From: Clostridium kluyveri DSM 555
Lineage (GTDB): Bacteria > Bacillota > Clostridia > Clostridiales > Clostridiaceae
Assembly (NCBI RefSeq): GCF_000016505.1
Contig: NC_009706.1
Span: 2,232,001 to 2,296,000, forward strand
Direction of reading: 5' to 3'
Length of the DNA stretch: 64,000 bases
The notes under the pieces were generated by a model. That model was not told the origin of the DNA, did no database searches, and was given only the letters and a program-made list of their open reading frames with translations. Shown here one piece after another: positions 45,598-54,500 of the stretch; position 1 is the first letter of the stretch; each line of letters starts with the position of its first letter. The translations under genes were made by a program, and so were the position numbers.

Positions 45598-47388
45598 ATG
45601 TCATGTAAATCATTAAATAATCTCCATGATAAAGAATTTTATGAGCTATTAAAGATAATTGAAAATGCAGATATTTCTACTGTATATCAGCCCATTGCAT
45701 CTTTAACAGATGGAAGTATTATTGGATATGAAGCATTAAGTCGTGGTCCTGAGAACTCCTTATTGCAAAGTCCTGGCAAATTGTTTTCTGCTGCTAAACT
45801 TCATAATAGAACCTGGGAGTTAGAACTTTTGTGCAGGACAAAAGCTATCGAAAGGGCATCGGATATCCCGGATGACAAATTTCTCTTTATTAATGTGGAT
45901 CCATATATTTTTAAGGATGAAAAATTCAAGCGTGGATTTACAAAAGAATTTCTTTCAAAAAATAATATATCTTCTGAAATAGTAATTTTTGAAATAACTG
46001 AAAAAACTTCCATAGAAGATTATAAGAATTTCAGAGCCGTACTTAATAATTATATAGATCAAGGATACAAAATTGCCATTGATGATACTGGTTCCGGTTA
46101 CTCAGGTCTTAAAATGCTGAGTGAGATACAACCACATTACATAAAAATCGATATGGATTTAATTAGAAATATCCACGAAGATACTTTTAAACAAGCATTA
46201 ATAGAATGTTTTGTACGATTATCTGAAGTGACTAATATGAAACTAATTGCCGAAGGTATAGAAAATAGAGAAGAACTTAAAACGTTGATTAATCTTGGAG
46301 TTTATGCAGGACAGGGATATTTTATCAGTCCGCCTGCAGGAGCATTTTTAGATATCCCTGATCATGTAAAAAATACTATTTTATCTTATCATAAAATGAA
46401 AAATGCCAGATTTATTTCTTCTTCAAATAATTACATCGGTAAGATTACACGTTTAGACAAACCATTTAATACAAATACTACTTGTAGGATTATAAAAGAG
46501 TATTTTCATAATAACAATACTATCACAGGAGCATGCATTGTAAATGATACATTTCCTGTGGGACTTATAATGAAACATTCTTTAGATTCAGTGTTTGCAA
46601 CTCAATATGGTGCTGCTATTTTTTCCAAACGTCCCATAACTTTGGTTATGGATTCCAATCCTATAATAGTAGATTATTATATACCTGTAAATCAAGTTTC
46701 TAAAATTGCCATGGAACGAGAAATTGATAATATATATGACTATATCATTGTAACTAAAAATAATAAATATTATGGAATTGTTACCATAAAAACACTCCTT
46801 AATTATACTACAATGCTAGAATATAATTATGCAAAACAGCTTAATCCCTTAACAGAACTGCCTGGTAATTCAATTATAGAAAATAAACTTAGGGATATTC
46901 TTTCCTTTAATAAGAAATGCTGCATTTTATATTTTGATTTAGATAATTTCAAAGTCTATAATGATACCTATGGATTTGAAAATGGAGATAAAGTAATTAA
47001 ATTTACATCTGAGGTAATAAGATCAGAAATCGGAGGTTTATTTCCTTATAATAGCTTTGTAGGCCATATTGGAGGGGATGATTTCTTTTCTATAATAGAA
47101 AATTCCTTAGATAACTGTTTACAATTATGTGAAAATATTATTAAAAAATTTGATACAGGTATATTGGATTTTTTAAATGAAAAAGATAAAGCTAACGGAT
47201 ATATTAAACATATAGACAGGAAAGGAAATGAAGATATATTTACACTTCCTTCCATATCTATTGCAGGCATCTATGGTAATATTGGAAACTTCTCCAGTAT
47301 TGAGGCCATTGGTGAAAAAACAGCATCTATAAAAAAAGAAGCTAAAAGTATAAAAAAGAGTTGTTATATAATAAAAGAGTGTTACTAA
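45598..47388 (+). CDS. EAL-CBS-GGDEF c-di-GMP signalling protein
   Basis: A 596-residue cytoplasmic protein. Residues 15-250 are an EAL phosphodiesterase: YEALSRGP (catalytic EAL), FEITEKT, DDTGSGYSG and IAEGIE are all present. Residues 275-415 look like a pair of CBS modules (ITGACIVNDTFPVGLIM, YDYIIVTKNNKYYGIV). Residues 430-590 are a GGDEF domain whose signature is GGDDF (about residue 490). The EAL part looks active; the GGDDF variant may or may not synthesise c-di-GMP and could bind GTP as a regulator. CBS modules usually bind adenosine nucleotides. Confidence 0.9.
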   Translation: MSCKSLNNLHDKEFYELLKIIENADISTVYQPIASLTDGSIIGYEALSRGPENSLLQSPGKLFSAAKLHNRTWELELLCRTKAIERASDIPDDKFLFINVDPYIFKDEKFKRGFTKEFLSKNNISSEIVIFEITEKTSIEDYKNFRAVLNNYIDQGYKIAIDDTGSGYSGLKMLSEIQPHYIKIDMDLIRNIHEDTFKQALIECFVRLSEVTNMKLIAEGIENREELKTLINLGVYAGQGYFISPPAGAFLDIPDHVKNTILSYHKMKNARFISSSNNYIGKITRLDKPFNTNTTCRIIKEYFHNNNTITGACIVNDTFPVGLIMKHSLDSVFATQYGAAIFSKRPITLVMDSNPIIVDYYIPVNQVSKIAMEREIDNIYDYIIVTKNNKYYGIVTIKTLLNYTTMLEYNYAKQLNPLTELPGNSIIENKLRDILSFNKKCCILYFDLDNFKVYNDTYGFENGDKVIKFTSEVIRSEIGGLFPYNSFVGHIGGDDFFSIIENSLDNCLQLCENIIKKFDTGILDFLNEKDKANGYIKHIDRKGNEDIFTLPSISIAGIYGNIGNFSSIEAIGEKTASIKKEAKSIKKSCYIIKECY

Positions 47389-47401
47389 ATTTAATAGATA
47401 A

Positions 47402-49270
47402 TTATTTGGAAGCCTTTTCCTTAATCTCATTAAAATATTCTTTTGGAGGATATCCTGTATCTAACTTTAATCCTTTTTCCGCGGACTTCAGGGCTCCTTT
47501 TTTATCCGCTGACTTTAATTGCGCCTCTGCCAGGTAGTACCAATAAAAGCCAGCTCCTGGCATTTCCTTTACCTTTTGCTCATAATAAGGTACCACCGAC
47601 TGTTTAAAATAATCAGGACAATCAATTTTTTCTGGAACAAAGATTTTTCCATTCCACTTTAAAATATCTATCATGTAAGCATCCCCAGTATCATGCTGCC
47701 ACACAGCTATATCTTTTATATCTTTTCCTGGAACATCTACTATATCTAGCTTAGAATAATATACCCCCTCATCTGAAACTTTACTCAACACATTGTTATT
47801 CCATTGATACACAAAAATCTCTCCTGCAGTTCCCTCAATTCTTCTACTTAAAAGTACTTCTTCTCTTCCATCTCCATCTATATCTGCAGTTAATACTAAA
47901 TCCAATTTGAAGCCCTGTCCAGATTCATCTAAAGCTTTAAACCATTTCTCTCCCACTTTTTTAAGAACGAGTAAATTTATTTTTTCATCTTCACTAATTG
48001 GTTGTCCTGATGATTTATAAGCAGTTATAATTTCTCTTTGGCCATCATTATCTAAGTCCTTTAATAAAATATTCTCTTCTTCCTTTGTATTACCAGAGGT
48101 TACAATTTGTGAATTTGCAGGTAAAAATCCCTCTACTATATTTACATAGTCTATATTACTTTGTTCTTTTTGCAGTAATTCTCCTTCATTTTTTAACACT
48201 GCAGCTTTAATAGGTGCATTGGTTATACCAGTTATGCACACAGCTATTAAAATACAAATTACAGCTATTGACCATTTATATGGACTTTTTTTGAATTTTT
48301 TCATCATAATTATCCTCCTCTTTATATTTGAATTGCCTTTAATTATCCCTGTGGCTCCAGGAATATATTTTATATCTGATACAAACTTTGCCATATCGAT
48401 AATTGTCTTGCCGTATTCCCCTTGTTCTTTCTCTTTTAAATGAGATAATACATAAGCATCACAAGCTAATTCACAATCCTCCCACATTTTGTGAAGGAAA
48501 AACCATATTATAGGATTGAACCAGTTAAGTATTCCACAAAACAACATTATCCAGCTTATAAAAATATCTTTTCTTTTAAAATGGGAGAGTTCATGTAAAA
48601 AAATATACTTTTTCTGTTCAACAGAAAGCCTATGTATAAAATCTGAACTAATTAAAATTTTAGGTTTTATATTCCCAAAAAGAGAAGGTACCTTTACATA
48701 TCTATCACAAATTATTGGTATATCTCTTGAAATATTCATAATGGATTTACATTTCTCCAGCACCTTAAGTGTATCTTTATCCTCACAAAAAGGCTGTTTA
48801 TATACTTTAAATATAAATATACAATTTATAAATAATATAATAAGAAAAGCAAAAACAGCACCTGACACCCAAATTATACTGGCTATATTAAAATAGTAGT
48901 TAAAATCTTTAGATACTGTTTCTTTTAAACTGCCCTCTTCATTTAATTTTAACCCTGAAACTTCACTGACATTTTGTAAATTAATTTCACTTACACTTTC
49001 CAAATCATTGGTAGTTTTAGATGAATTTGAGTGTGACTGAATTTTTTCAGCAGCAAATTCTATATTATTAAATTTACTTAAAGGAGTTTCAAACCCTGTA
49101 GGTATAATTAATCTTATAATAAGCAAGAACCATATATAATATTGCCAGAAAGCATTGAGCCTATTTTTAAACACCCCTTTTATTACAAAGATGATAATTG
49201 CAATTACACTTCCTATGACAGATGATAAGATAATCATTTTAAATATAGAAGAAAGATTCATATAAATCAT
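47402..49270 (-). CDS. BlaR1-like M56 metallopeptidase with FG-GAP and TPR tail
   Basis: A 622-residue membrane protein. Three N-terminal helices precede the cytoplasmic zinc protease domain (HELSH, H226-E227-H230, then FKRKD), and a fourth helix lies at about 333-353. In BlaR1 a penicillin-binding sensor follows; here instead are repeats DLDNDGQREII and DIDGDGREEVLL (about 395-470, FG-GAP-like), and a TPR-like end (about 575-615). So the sensed signal is probably not a beta-lactam. The ATG overlaps the BlaI-like gene by four bases, and the two form the classical protease-repressor pair. Confidence 0.87.
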   Translation of the reverse strand: MIYMNLSSIFKMIILSSVIGSVIAIIIFVIKGVFKNRLNAFWQYYIWFLLIIRLIIPTGFETPLSKFNNIEFAAEKIQSHSNSSKTTNDLESVSEINLQNVSEVSGLKLNEEGSLKETVSKDFNYYFNIASIIWVSGAVFAFLIILFINCIFIFKVYKQPFCEDKDTLKVLEKCKSIMNISRDIPIICDRYVKVPSLFGNIKPKILISSDFIHRLSVEQKKYIFLHELSHFKRKDIFISWIMLFCGILNWFNPIIWFFLHKMWEDCELACDAYVLSHLKEKEQGEYGKTIIDMAKFVSDIKYIPGATGIIKGNSNIKRRIIMMKKFKKSPYKWSIAVICILIAVCITGITNAPIKAAVLKNEGELLQKEQSNIDYVNIVEGFLPANSQIVTSGNTKEEENILLKDLDNDGQREIITAYKSSGQPISEDEKINLLVLKKVGEKWFKALDESGQGFKLDLVLTADIDGDGREEVLLSRRIEGTAGEIFVYQWNNNVLSKVSDEGVYYSKLDIVDVPGKDIKDIAVWQHDTGDAYMIDILKWNGKIFVPEKIDCPDYFKQSVVPYYEQKVKEMPGAGFYWYYLAEAQLKSADKKGALKSAEKGLKLDTGYPPKEYFNEIKEKASK

Positions 49271-49653
49271 CTCCTTCTGCTATCTTTTTCATCTAGTATT
49301 TTCCTCAATTCCTCTATCTCCTCCTCTGATAATTTTTCGTTTTTTATAAAATTAGAAATTAATAGATGAATTGAGCCGTTATAAACCTTCTTGACAAAAG
49401 ATTTTGTTTCTGTTTTTCTACATTCCTCCTCAGACACCTTAGGATAATATAAATAAAAAGGTGTATCTTTTTTCACTTCAATGGCATCCTTTTTTACTAG
49501 TCTACTAATGAGAGTATGAATAGTCTTTGGATTCCATGAAATATATTCTTTTAAAATTTCAATTATTTCGCTAGAAGTAAGGGGTGATTTTTTCCATAAT
49601 ACTTTCATTATCTCCCATTCTGAATCAGATATTTTTGGTGTTTTACTCAACAT
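49267..49653 (-). CDS. BlaI/MecI-family repressor
   Basis: A 128-residue winged-helix repressor: SDSEWEIMKVLWKKSPLTSSEIIEIL and WNPKTIHTLISRLVKKDAIEVKK are the BlaI/MecI DNA-binding block, and the acidic C-terminal part is the dimerisation and cleavage region. It would be cut by the adjacent M56 protease. It is autoregulated: two operator dyads and a consensus promoter lie within 70 bases upstream. No beta-lactamase or penicillin-binding protein gene is next to it. AAAGGAGGG precedes the ATG. Confidence 0.92.
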   Translation of the reverse strand: MLSKTPKISDSEWEIMKVLWKKSPLTSSEIIEILKEYISWNPKTIHTLISRLVKKDAIEVKKDTPFYLYYPKVSEEECRKTETKSFVKKVYNGSIHLLISNFIKNEKLSEEEIEELRKILDEKDSRRR

Positions 49654-49667
49654 TTTCCCTCCTTTCG

Positions 49668-49682
49668 TACTACAGATGTAGT
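49668..49682. promoter_or_regulatory. BlaI-type operator 1
   Basis: TACTACAGATGTAGT is a near-perfect dyad of the BlaI/MecI type (TACTAC-TA/GTA pattern), located between the promoter and the repressor ATG. Confidence 0.85.
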
Positions 49683-49692
49683 CTTCAATGAT

Positions 49693-49721
49693 ATATTACA
49701 CCTGTAGTACGCATTTGTCAA
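49693..49721 (-). promoter_or_regulatory. Promoter and BlaI-type operator 2
   Basis: On the minus strand TTGACA (49716-49721) and TAATAT (49693-49698) are 17 bases apart. The spacer and the -10 box contain a second dyad, GTACTACAGGTGTAAT (49695-49710), so repressor binding would block the polymerase. Confidence 0.85.
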
Positions 49722-49831
49722 CTACATTATAAAAAAATTACAATAAAAACCCTATAAGATTAAACTCCATATAGGGCTTACAATGTTATATTTTTTTTAC
49801 TTTTAAGACAAACTGCTGTAAAATATCATTC

Positions 49832-51751
49832 TCATTCTAAAAGACTGGAAGCTGCTGCACTAATCTCTTCACTATTTGCAGATATTTCTTCAGTAACAGA
49901 GGAAATATCATTTATAGAGCTATTGACACTTTCCATCTTTGTATTTAAAACCTTTGATACTTTATATATTTGTTTTATAAGCCCAATCATCACAGCTTGA
50001 TCATTTTGTGTGGATGAAGCTACATCTTTTGATTCATAAGATAATTTTTTCACTTCATCTGCAACTACAGAAAATCCCCTTCCCATTTCTCCGGATCTTG
50101 AAGCTTCAATAGCAGCATTTAAAGCTAAAAGATTTGTCTGATTTGCAATATCTACAATTTGTTCTGAAGCTTTGGAAAATTTATTTAATTTATCCCTTAT
50201 TTCCCTGATATTATCTTTAAGTATATTAGTTATATTTAATACCTCTGCTATATCGTTAGATATATTACCAATAGCTACTGCACTTTCTCCATTACCCTTT
50301 GTAACTTCTTTAACTGAAAGTATTATTTCTGAAACTTTCTTCTTTAATTCCTCCGCATTTTTAACCTTTTCCTCAGATAATCTATTTAATTCTTCCAATG
50401 CCTTCATTTCTTCATTTTTATAATTTAAAAGCTGCTGCTCATGATTGACTTCCTGTTTATTATAATCAATACAATTATAATATGCATTTAATCCATTATG
50501 TATTGCCCTTGCCATATCCCTGCATGTGCCATAGCCACAGGAAGAACAGTTGATATTTTTCTGTGTTTCAGTAAATTTATTTAAACGTTTAAATATTTCA
50601 TTATATTGAACTTCCGTTGGTTCCTCTATATCAAATACAGCCTGATTTTTATTATATACCCTCATAAAATCCTCTAATTTTAGGGTTTTATCAAACATAC
50701 CAGAAAGATCCTCTTTATTTCTTTTTATAAATGATCTATTATTTTTGGGAAGCTTAATTTTTTTCAGATTGTTAAACTTATTGTCACAGTCATCAATAGA
50801 CAGTTTATTCTCATATGGTACGGCACTTCCAAAATTACATCCATTAGAACAATTTAAAATATCTACAATCAAAGGAACTGATTCTCCTTTTGCAATACGC
50901 TTTCCATACTCATTTAAGTAGTCATAGGCAGAATGTTCACCTTCAACTTGACGAACCCAGGTATCCTGAACTCTGGCCTCGATATTTTCCTTTAAACCCC
51001 CGGGTCTGCTAAATAAGAATCCCAATTCACATTTAATATCATCAAAATCACACTCTTTATAAGAACTTATATTTATAAGATTTTTATTTAGATACTCCAA
51101 AAGTTTTTTAAAAGTCACATTATAATTTACATACCCAAAAGTATTTTTATGGTGAATTTCATCTGACTTTCCTATACAGGGTGATATAAAGGCAATATTA
51201 TCAGCAATATTTCTATATTTTTTCATATAAATGGAAGTACATATCATTGGGCTCTGAATTGGCGCCAAAAAATCTATTAACCCCGAATTATACTTTTCTA
51301 TATAATTAACTATAGCTGAACAGGGTTGTGCAATAATAGAAGATAATTTATTGTCCTTTATAGCTTTTAAATATGCCCATACAGTTATATCCGCCCCCAA
51401 AGAAACATCATATATAAAATTGATACCTATGGACTTAAAATATCCAAACAACTTTTTATAATTTTCAATATTAACTCTAATAGAAGGTGCTACTATTAAA
51501 GATATTTTTTTCCCCGATGACAAGTCATTAAAAAAATCTTCAGTATCGTCATTAAAGTCTCTTGCAAAATGGTCACATACCTTTATACACTCACCACAAT
51601 GTATACATTTTTCTCCATTTATTTTTACTTTGTTTTTTCCTTCTACTATATATGCGATGTTAGCACCTATCACAGGGCAATTAACTATACATTTATTGCA
51701 TCCAACACACTTTTCCTCTTTTAAATAAATCAATTTATCATATTCATACAT
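49832..51751 (-). CDS. Soluble chemoreceptor with [FeFe]-hydrogenase-like sensor
   Basis: A 639-residue protein without membrane segments. Two ferredoxin-type 4Fe-4S sites (C15/C18/C21/C25 and C49/C52/C55/C59) are followed by a hydrogenase large-subunit domain (about 75-340). Its four H-cluster-type cysteines are present: C144 in [10 protein letters not shown]192 in SPCIGKSDE, and C301/C305 in CSNGCNFG; the extra proton-channel cysteine before the first is replaced by proline. A further 4Fe-4S motif is [10 protein letters not shown] (C402, C405, C410, C427). The C-terminal 200 residues are a chemoreceptor signalling hairpin ([20 protein letters not shown]). It likely senses H2 or redox state and signals to CheA. 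Ribosome site weak. Confidence 0.87.
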   Translation of the reverse strand: MYEYDKLIYLKEEKCVGCNKCIVNCPVIGANIAYIVEGKNKVKINGEKCIHCGECIKVCDHFARDFNDDTEDFFNDLSSGKKISLIVAPSIRVNIENYKKLFGYFKSIGINFIYDVSLGADITVWAYLKAIKDNKLSSIIAQPCSAIVNYIEKYNSGLIDFLAPIQSPMICTSIYMKKYRNIADNIAFISPCIGKSDEIHHKNTFGYVNYNVTFKKLLEYLNKNLINISSYKECDFDDIKCELGFLFSRPGGLKENIEARVQDTWVRQVEGEHSAYDYLNEYGKRIAKGESVPLIVDILNCSNGCNFGSAVPYENKLSIDDCDNKFNNLKKIKLPKNNRSFIKRNKEDLSGMFDKTLKLEDFMRVYNKNQAVFDIEEPTEVQYNEIFKRLNKFTETQKNINCSSCGYGTCRDMARAIHNGLNAYYNCIDYNKQEVNHEQQLLNYKNEEMKALEELNRLSEEKVKNAEELKKKVSEIILSVKEVTKGNGESAVAIGNISNDIAEVLNITNILKDNIREIRDKLNKFSKASEQIVDIANQTNLLALNAAIEASRSGEMGRGFSVVADEVKKLSYESKDVASSTQNDQAVMIGLIKQIYKVSKVLNTKMESVNSSINDISSVTEEISANSEEISAAASSLLE

Positions 51752-51886
51752 TTTAATACTACCCTACCCTCTACATAATATGTATAGCTTTTCAATTAAA
51801 TTTTACCATACTTCTCAGCAATTTGGCAAATTACCAAAAAGTATAGTTTGTATTAAATTTTAAATAGTCAAGCTCCATTCAACATA

Positions 51887-52288
51887 TTAATTTTTAGTTA
51901 TAGATTGTACTGTTATTACAGGAAACCTTTTACCATCCGCATCAGGTCCAGGATTATTCTGCATGCTTCCATCCAGTACTCCAGTAACAGTAACAGGTAC
52001 TGGTTTCATCTTATCTGATCCATTATTAAGTTCAACTTGATGCTTAACTATATTCCATGCATTTAATTGTGATCCCGTACCGTCAAATACCCACTTATCT
52101 CCTTCTCCATCTTTATTATCCGTAGCAATATTCCCATCAAAATAATAAAAAACCCATTCACCATTTTCTTGAAAAGTTATTCCAAGTCCTGATAACGCCA
52201 TTAGCCTCATATATATCATAGCTGCAGTATCTTCTTTAAGCCCTGCTGCAAAATCATCTTCTGTAGTAATATATCCTGTAAATGTCTG
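51887..52288 (-). repeat. Duplicated C-terminal domain, copy 1
   Basis: 402 bases coding the 133-residue domain shared with 52686-53087; residue identity is about three quarters by eye, and long stretches of DNA are the same. It marks a tandem duplication of a gene segment. Confidence 0.85.
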
Positions 52289-52642
52289 CAGCTGTGGATT
52301 AGAAGCATTTTCTGATTCTGACTTAGATTGTGATTCCAATTCAGCTTTCAATATTGCTGCAGATTTTGATATTGATGCTGATGTGCTGGAATTTGCTGAA
52401 CTTTCAGGTTGAATTTTATCCTCTGCCTTATCTGAAGATTTAGTTTCAACTTGATTTGAATTTTCTCCATTTTTTGATACAGTACCTTTAGATTTATTAC
52501 TAGTATTTGAATTAGTAGTAGTATTAACAATATCAGATGATTTCAATGATTTACTCTTTGTATTCCATATAATTGCCAATACAGATATGCAAATAATTAC
52601 AGATATTCCTATAATAATTATTTTTTTTATTTTCATTAACAT
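51887..52642 (-). CDS. Membrane-anchored protein with the duplicated C-terminal domain
   Basis: About 251 residues from the ATG at 52640-52642. An N-terminal helix (IIIIGISVIICISVLAII) anchors a long Ser/Asn/Lys-rich linker, and the last 133 residues (from 52288) are nearly the same as the end of the upstream cell-wall-binding protein: QTFTGYITTEDDFAAG, LSGLGITFQENGEWVFYYF and NPGPDADG are shared. A longer frame from a GTG at 52696 adds 18 residues after a GGGGGGGTGA stretch. The domain is unknown to me; it may bind calcium or a polymer given its Asp/Gly-rich motifs. Co-transcribed with the upstream gene. Confidence 0.75.
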   Translation of the reverse strand: MLMKIKKIIIIGISVIICISVLAIIWNTKSKSLKSSDIVNTTTNSNTSNKSKGTVSKNGENSNQVETKSSDKAEDKIQPESSANSSTSASISKSAAILKAELESQSKSESENASNPQLQTFTGYITTEDDFAAGLKEDTAAMIYMRLMALSGLGITFQENGEWVFYYFDGNIATDNKDGEGDKWVFDGTGSQLNAWNIVKHQVELNNGSDKMKPVPVTVTGVLDGSMQNNPGPDADGKRFPVITVQSITKN

Positions 52643-52685
52643 TTCTACTATAAAATTATAGCAGTTTTCACCCCCCCATTTAATT

Positions 52686-53087
52686 TTAATTTGCACTTAT
52701 GGATTCTACAGTTATTACAGGAAAGTTTTCACCATCTGCATCAGGTCCAGGATTTGTCTGCGTATTTCCCTTTAATATTCCCTTTATAATAACAGGTACA
52801 GGACTTATCTTATCCGAACCGTCATTCCTTTTAATCTGTTCTTCAACTATATTCCACGCATCTAACTGCGATCCTGTACCATTAAATATCCATGTACCCC
52901 CTTCTCCATCTTTATTATCTGTAGATATATTACCATCAAAATAATAAAAAACCCACTCACCATTTTCTTGAAAAGTTATTCCAAGTCCGGATAACGCCAT
53001 CATTTTCATGTGTATCATATGTGCGCTATCCTCCTTAAGACCAGCTGCAAAATCATCCTCTGTAGTAATATATCCCGTAAATGTCTG
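52686..53087 (-). repeat. Duplicated C-terminal domain, copy 2
   Basis: Partner of 51887-52288, the same 133-residue domain at the end of the CWB2 protein. Confidence 0.85.
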
Positions 53088-54113
53088 TACTTGTTCTTCT
53101 GAACCATTTAATGTATTTATTTTATTTTCAATGGCTTCTGGAACTACTCCCGTTCCTCCTAAAATTTCTACTTTTGATGAGGAAGTTAAATTGGTCTTTA
53201 GATAATTTAAGGCATTTGATGTAGCTGTAGAATTTTCTTCATCTACTAACACAAGAGGAGAATTATCTCTTCCTGCTAAAGCGGATGCTGTAAGGGCATC
53301 TGCATAGCCATTTCCACTGGCACTTACCACATAAACTTTATCAAATTTTATATCACTTTTAAATGAATCAAGTACTTTGAGATTTGTATCAAATCTATTA
53401 TTTCCTCCATCTATCCTGTTAACTCCATTGACAGCCTTATATGTAATGTCATTTATAACAGAAGTTGTACCAACTACAGTGGAATTGGATTTATGAGAGT
53501 TTACAAAATCCGTAACTGGCTTTATACTATTCAGATCATTGGTACCAAGCAATAGTATTTTACCCTGTGAAGCTGCAATAGAAGCCACAGTCAATGCATC
53601 TGAGAATCCTTCTCCTCCAACTAATACTACATCAGAAGCATCCTCTCCCTGTTTCACAAGTTCATCAGCTACAGCTGTATTTGTAGCATACCTGTCATCT
53701 CCTTTTAATTCAATAATATTATAGGATTTCTTTAATAGCTCCCTAATTTCCTTAGAAATTACTGCGTCTCCTCCTATGATATATACATTTTTTGGTTTCA
53801 ATGCAGAAAATGCAGATTGCGTGCAAGGATTCAAACTTTTTAAATTTGTTAAAAGAATAGGTGCATCTAACTTCTTAGCCAACACAGAAGCACTTATTGC
53901 ATCTGCATACCCTTCACCTGACACCAATACCACATTATCTGTACTGCTCCAATTTGACAGGGCACCTTTAGCAGCGGTGTCATATCTATCCTGTCCGCCT
54001 ATTCTGCTTACCCTGTTTTCCTCTGCTTTAACTGTTGAATTTATAGAATTTCCTAAAACTGAAGCTGTCAAACCTGCCAAAAGTACTAAAGACACTAATT
54101 TTTTGCTTTTCAT
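52686..54113 (-). CDS. Cell-wall-binding repeat 2 (CWB2) protein with novel C-terminal domain
   Basis: A 475-residue secreted protein. Signal peptide (KKLVSLVLLAGLTASVLGNSINSTVKAEE), then three CWB2 repeats (RIGGQDRYDTA, GDDRYATNTAV and IDGGNNRFDTN start them), which bind anionic cell-wall polymers in clostridia, then a C-terminal domain of about 133 residues repeated in the next gene. The ATG at 54111-54113 has an AAGGGGGA site; an upstream in-frame start adds 13 residues. A leader with a terminator-like hairpin and a consensus promoter lie upstream. It sits on the cell surface; the function of its variable domain is unknown. Confidence 0.9.
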   Translation of the reverse strand: MKSKKLVSLVLLAGLTASVLGNSINSTVKAEENRVSRIGGQDRYDTAAKGALSNWSSTDNVVLVSGEGYADAISASVLAKKLDAPILLTNLKSLNPCTQSAFSALKPKNVYIIGGDAVISKEIRELLKKSYNIIELKGDDRYATNTAVADELVKQGEDASDVVLVGGEGFSDALTVASIAASQGKILLLGTNDLNSIKPVTDFVNSHKSNSTVVGTTSVINDITYKAVNGVNRIDGGNNRFDTNLKVLDSFKSDIKFDKVYVVSASGNGYADALTASALAGRDNSPLVLVDEENSTATSNALNYLKTNLTSSSKVEILGGTGVVPEAIENKINTLNGSEEQVQTFTGYITTEDDFAAGLKEDSAHMIHMKMMALSGLGITFQENGEWVFYYFDGNISTDNKDGEGGTWIFNGTGSQLDAWNIVEEQIKRNDGSDKISPVPVIIKGILKGNTQTNPGPDADGENFPVITVESISAN

Positions 54114-54140
54114 AATTTTATTCCCCCTTAAATTTAAAAT

Positions 54141-54196
54141 GAAAAAGGCCAAAACCTTCTTTTTATACTTAAAGAAAGTTTCAGCCTCTAGCTTTC
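54141..54196 (-). terminator. Leader hairpin (possible attenuator) of the CWB2 gene
   Basis: On the minus strand GGCTGAAACTTTCTT pairs with AAGAAGGTTTTGGCC (15 bases with G-T pairs and one mismatch) and is followed by TTTTTC, all within the 120-base untranslated leader. A shorter CTAACTAGAAAGCTAG stem just ahead could compete with it. This is the shape of a transcription attenuator; the ligand or signal is unknown. Confidence 0.5.
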
Positions 54197-54239
54197 TAGT
54201 TAGCTACAAAATCATACAATCATATAATTGTTATTGAAT

Positions 54240-54268
54240 ATGTTAATATAATTTTTGTCTATTGTCAA
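54240..54268 (-). promoter_or_regulatory. Promoter of the CWB2 gene
   Basis: TTGACA (54263-54268, minus strand) and TAACAT (54240-54245) with 17-base spacing, about 125 bases ahead of the ATG. Confidence 0.75.
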
Positions 54269-54369
54269 TGAATAAAATATGTAGATTACATGTAGAAATT
54301 ATCAATATTTTATTAATTAAATATTAATATTCAGTTAATTGATCTAAATACTTTTTTAATTATAAATCA

Positions 54370-54398
54370 TTGACACCAACTTCCCATCATGCTAGAAT
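54370..54398 (+). promoter_or_regulatory. Promoter of the copper ATPase gene
   Basis: TTGACA (54370-54375) and TAGAAT (54393-54398), 17 bases apart, are a consensus promoter 100 bases ahead of the copA start. Confidence 0.85.
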
Positions 54399-54413
54399 AC
54401 AAGAAATTGTATT
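54396..54413. promoter_or_regulatory. Dyad over the copA transcription start
   Basis: AATACAA (54396-54402), GAAA, TTGTATT (54407-54413) is a perfect seven-base dyad that begins in the -10 box and covers the likely start of transcription. It is a candidate repressor site. Confidence 0.55.
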
Positions 54414-54432
54414 TCGTTGACCAGAAATCTGG

Positions 54433-54472
54433 AGACCAATAATCTATTTCTATGGATTATTGGTCTTTAATT
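54433..54472 (+). terminator. Terminator-like hairpin in the copA leader
   Basis: AGACCAATAATC (54433-54444) and GATTATTGGTCT (54455-54466) are perfect 12-base arms with a ten-base loop, followed by TTAATTTTAT. It lies between promoter and gene. A small palindrome CCAGA-AA-TCTGG (54421-54432) just ahead could form an alternative structure. It may end a short RNA or attenuate copA. Confidence 0.7.
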
Positions 54473-54500
54473 TTATCTTAAATTATAAGGATATGGTAGA

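Noticed and set aside
47402-49653. Beta-lactam resistance locus
   Set aside because: BlaI and an M56 protease are present, but the protease has no penicillin-binding domain and no beta-lactamase or penicillin-binding protein gene is adjacent.
52671-52677. Run of seven C as a phase-variation tract
   Set aside because: It lies after the CWB2 stop and ahead of the likely start of the next gene, so a length change would not switch either frame; it may act as part of a ribosome site.
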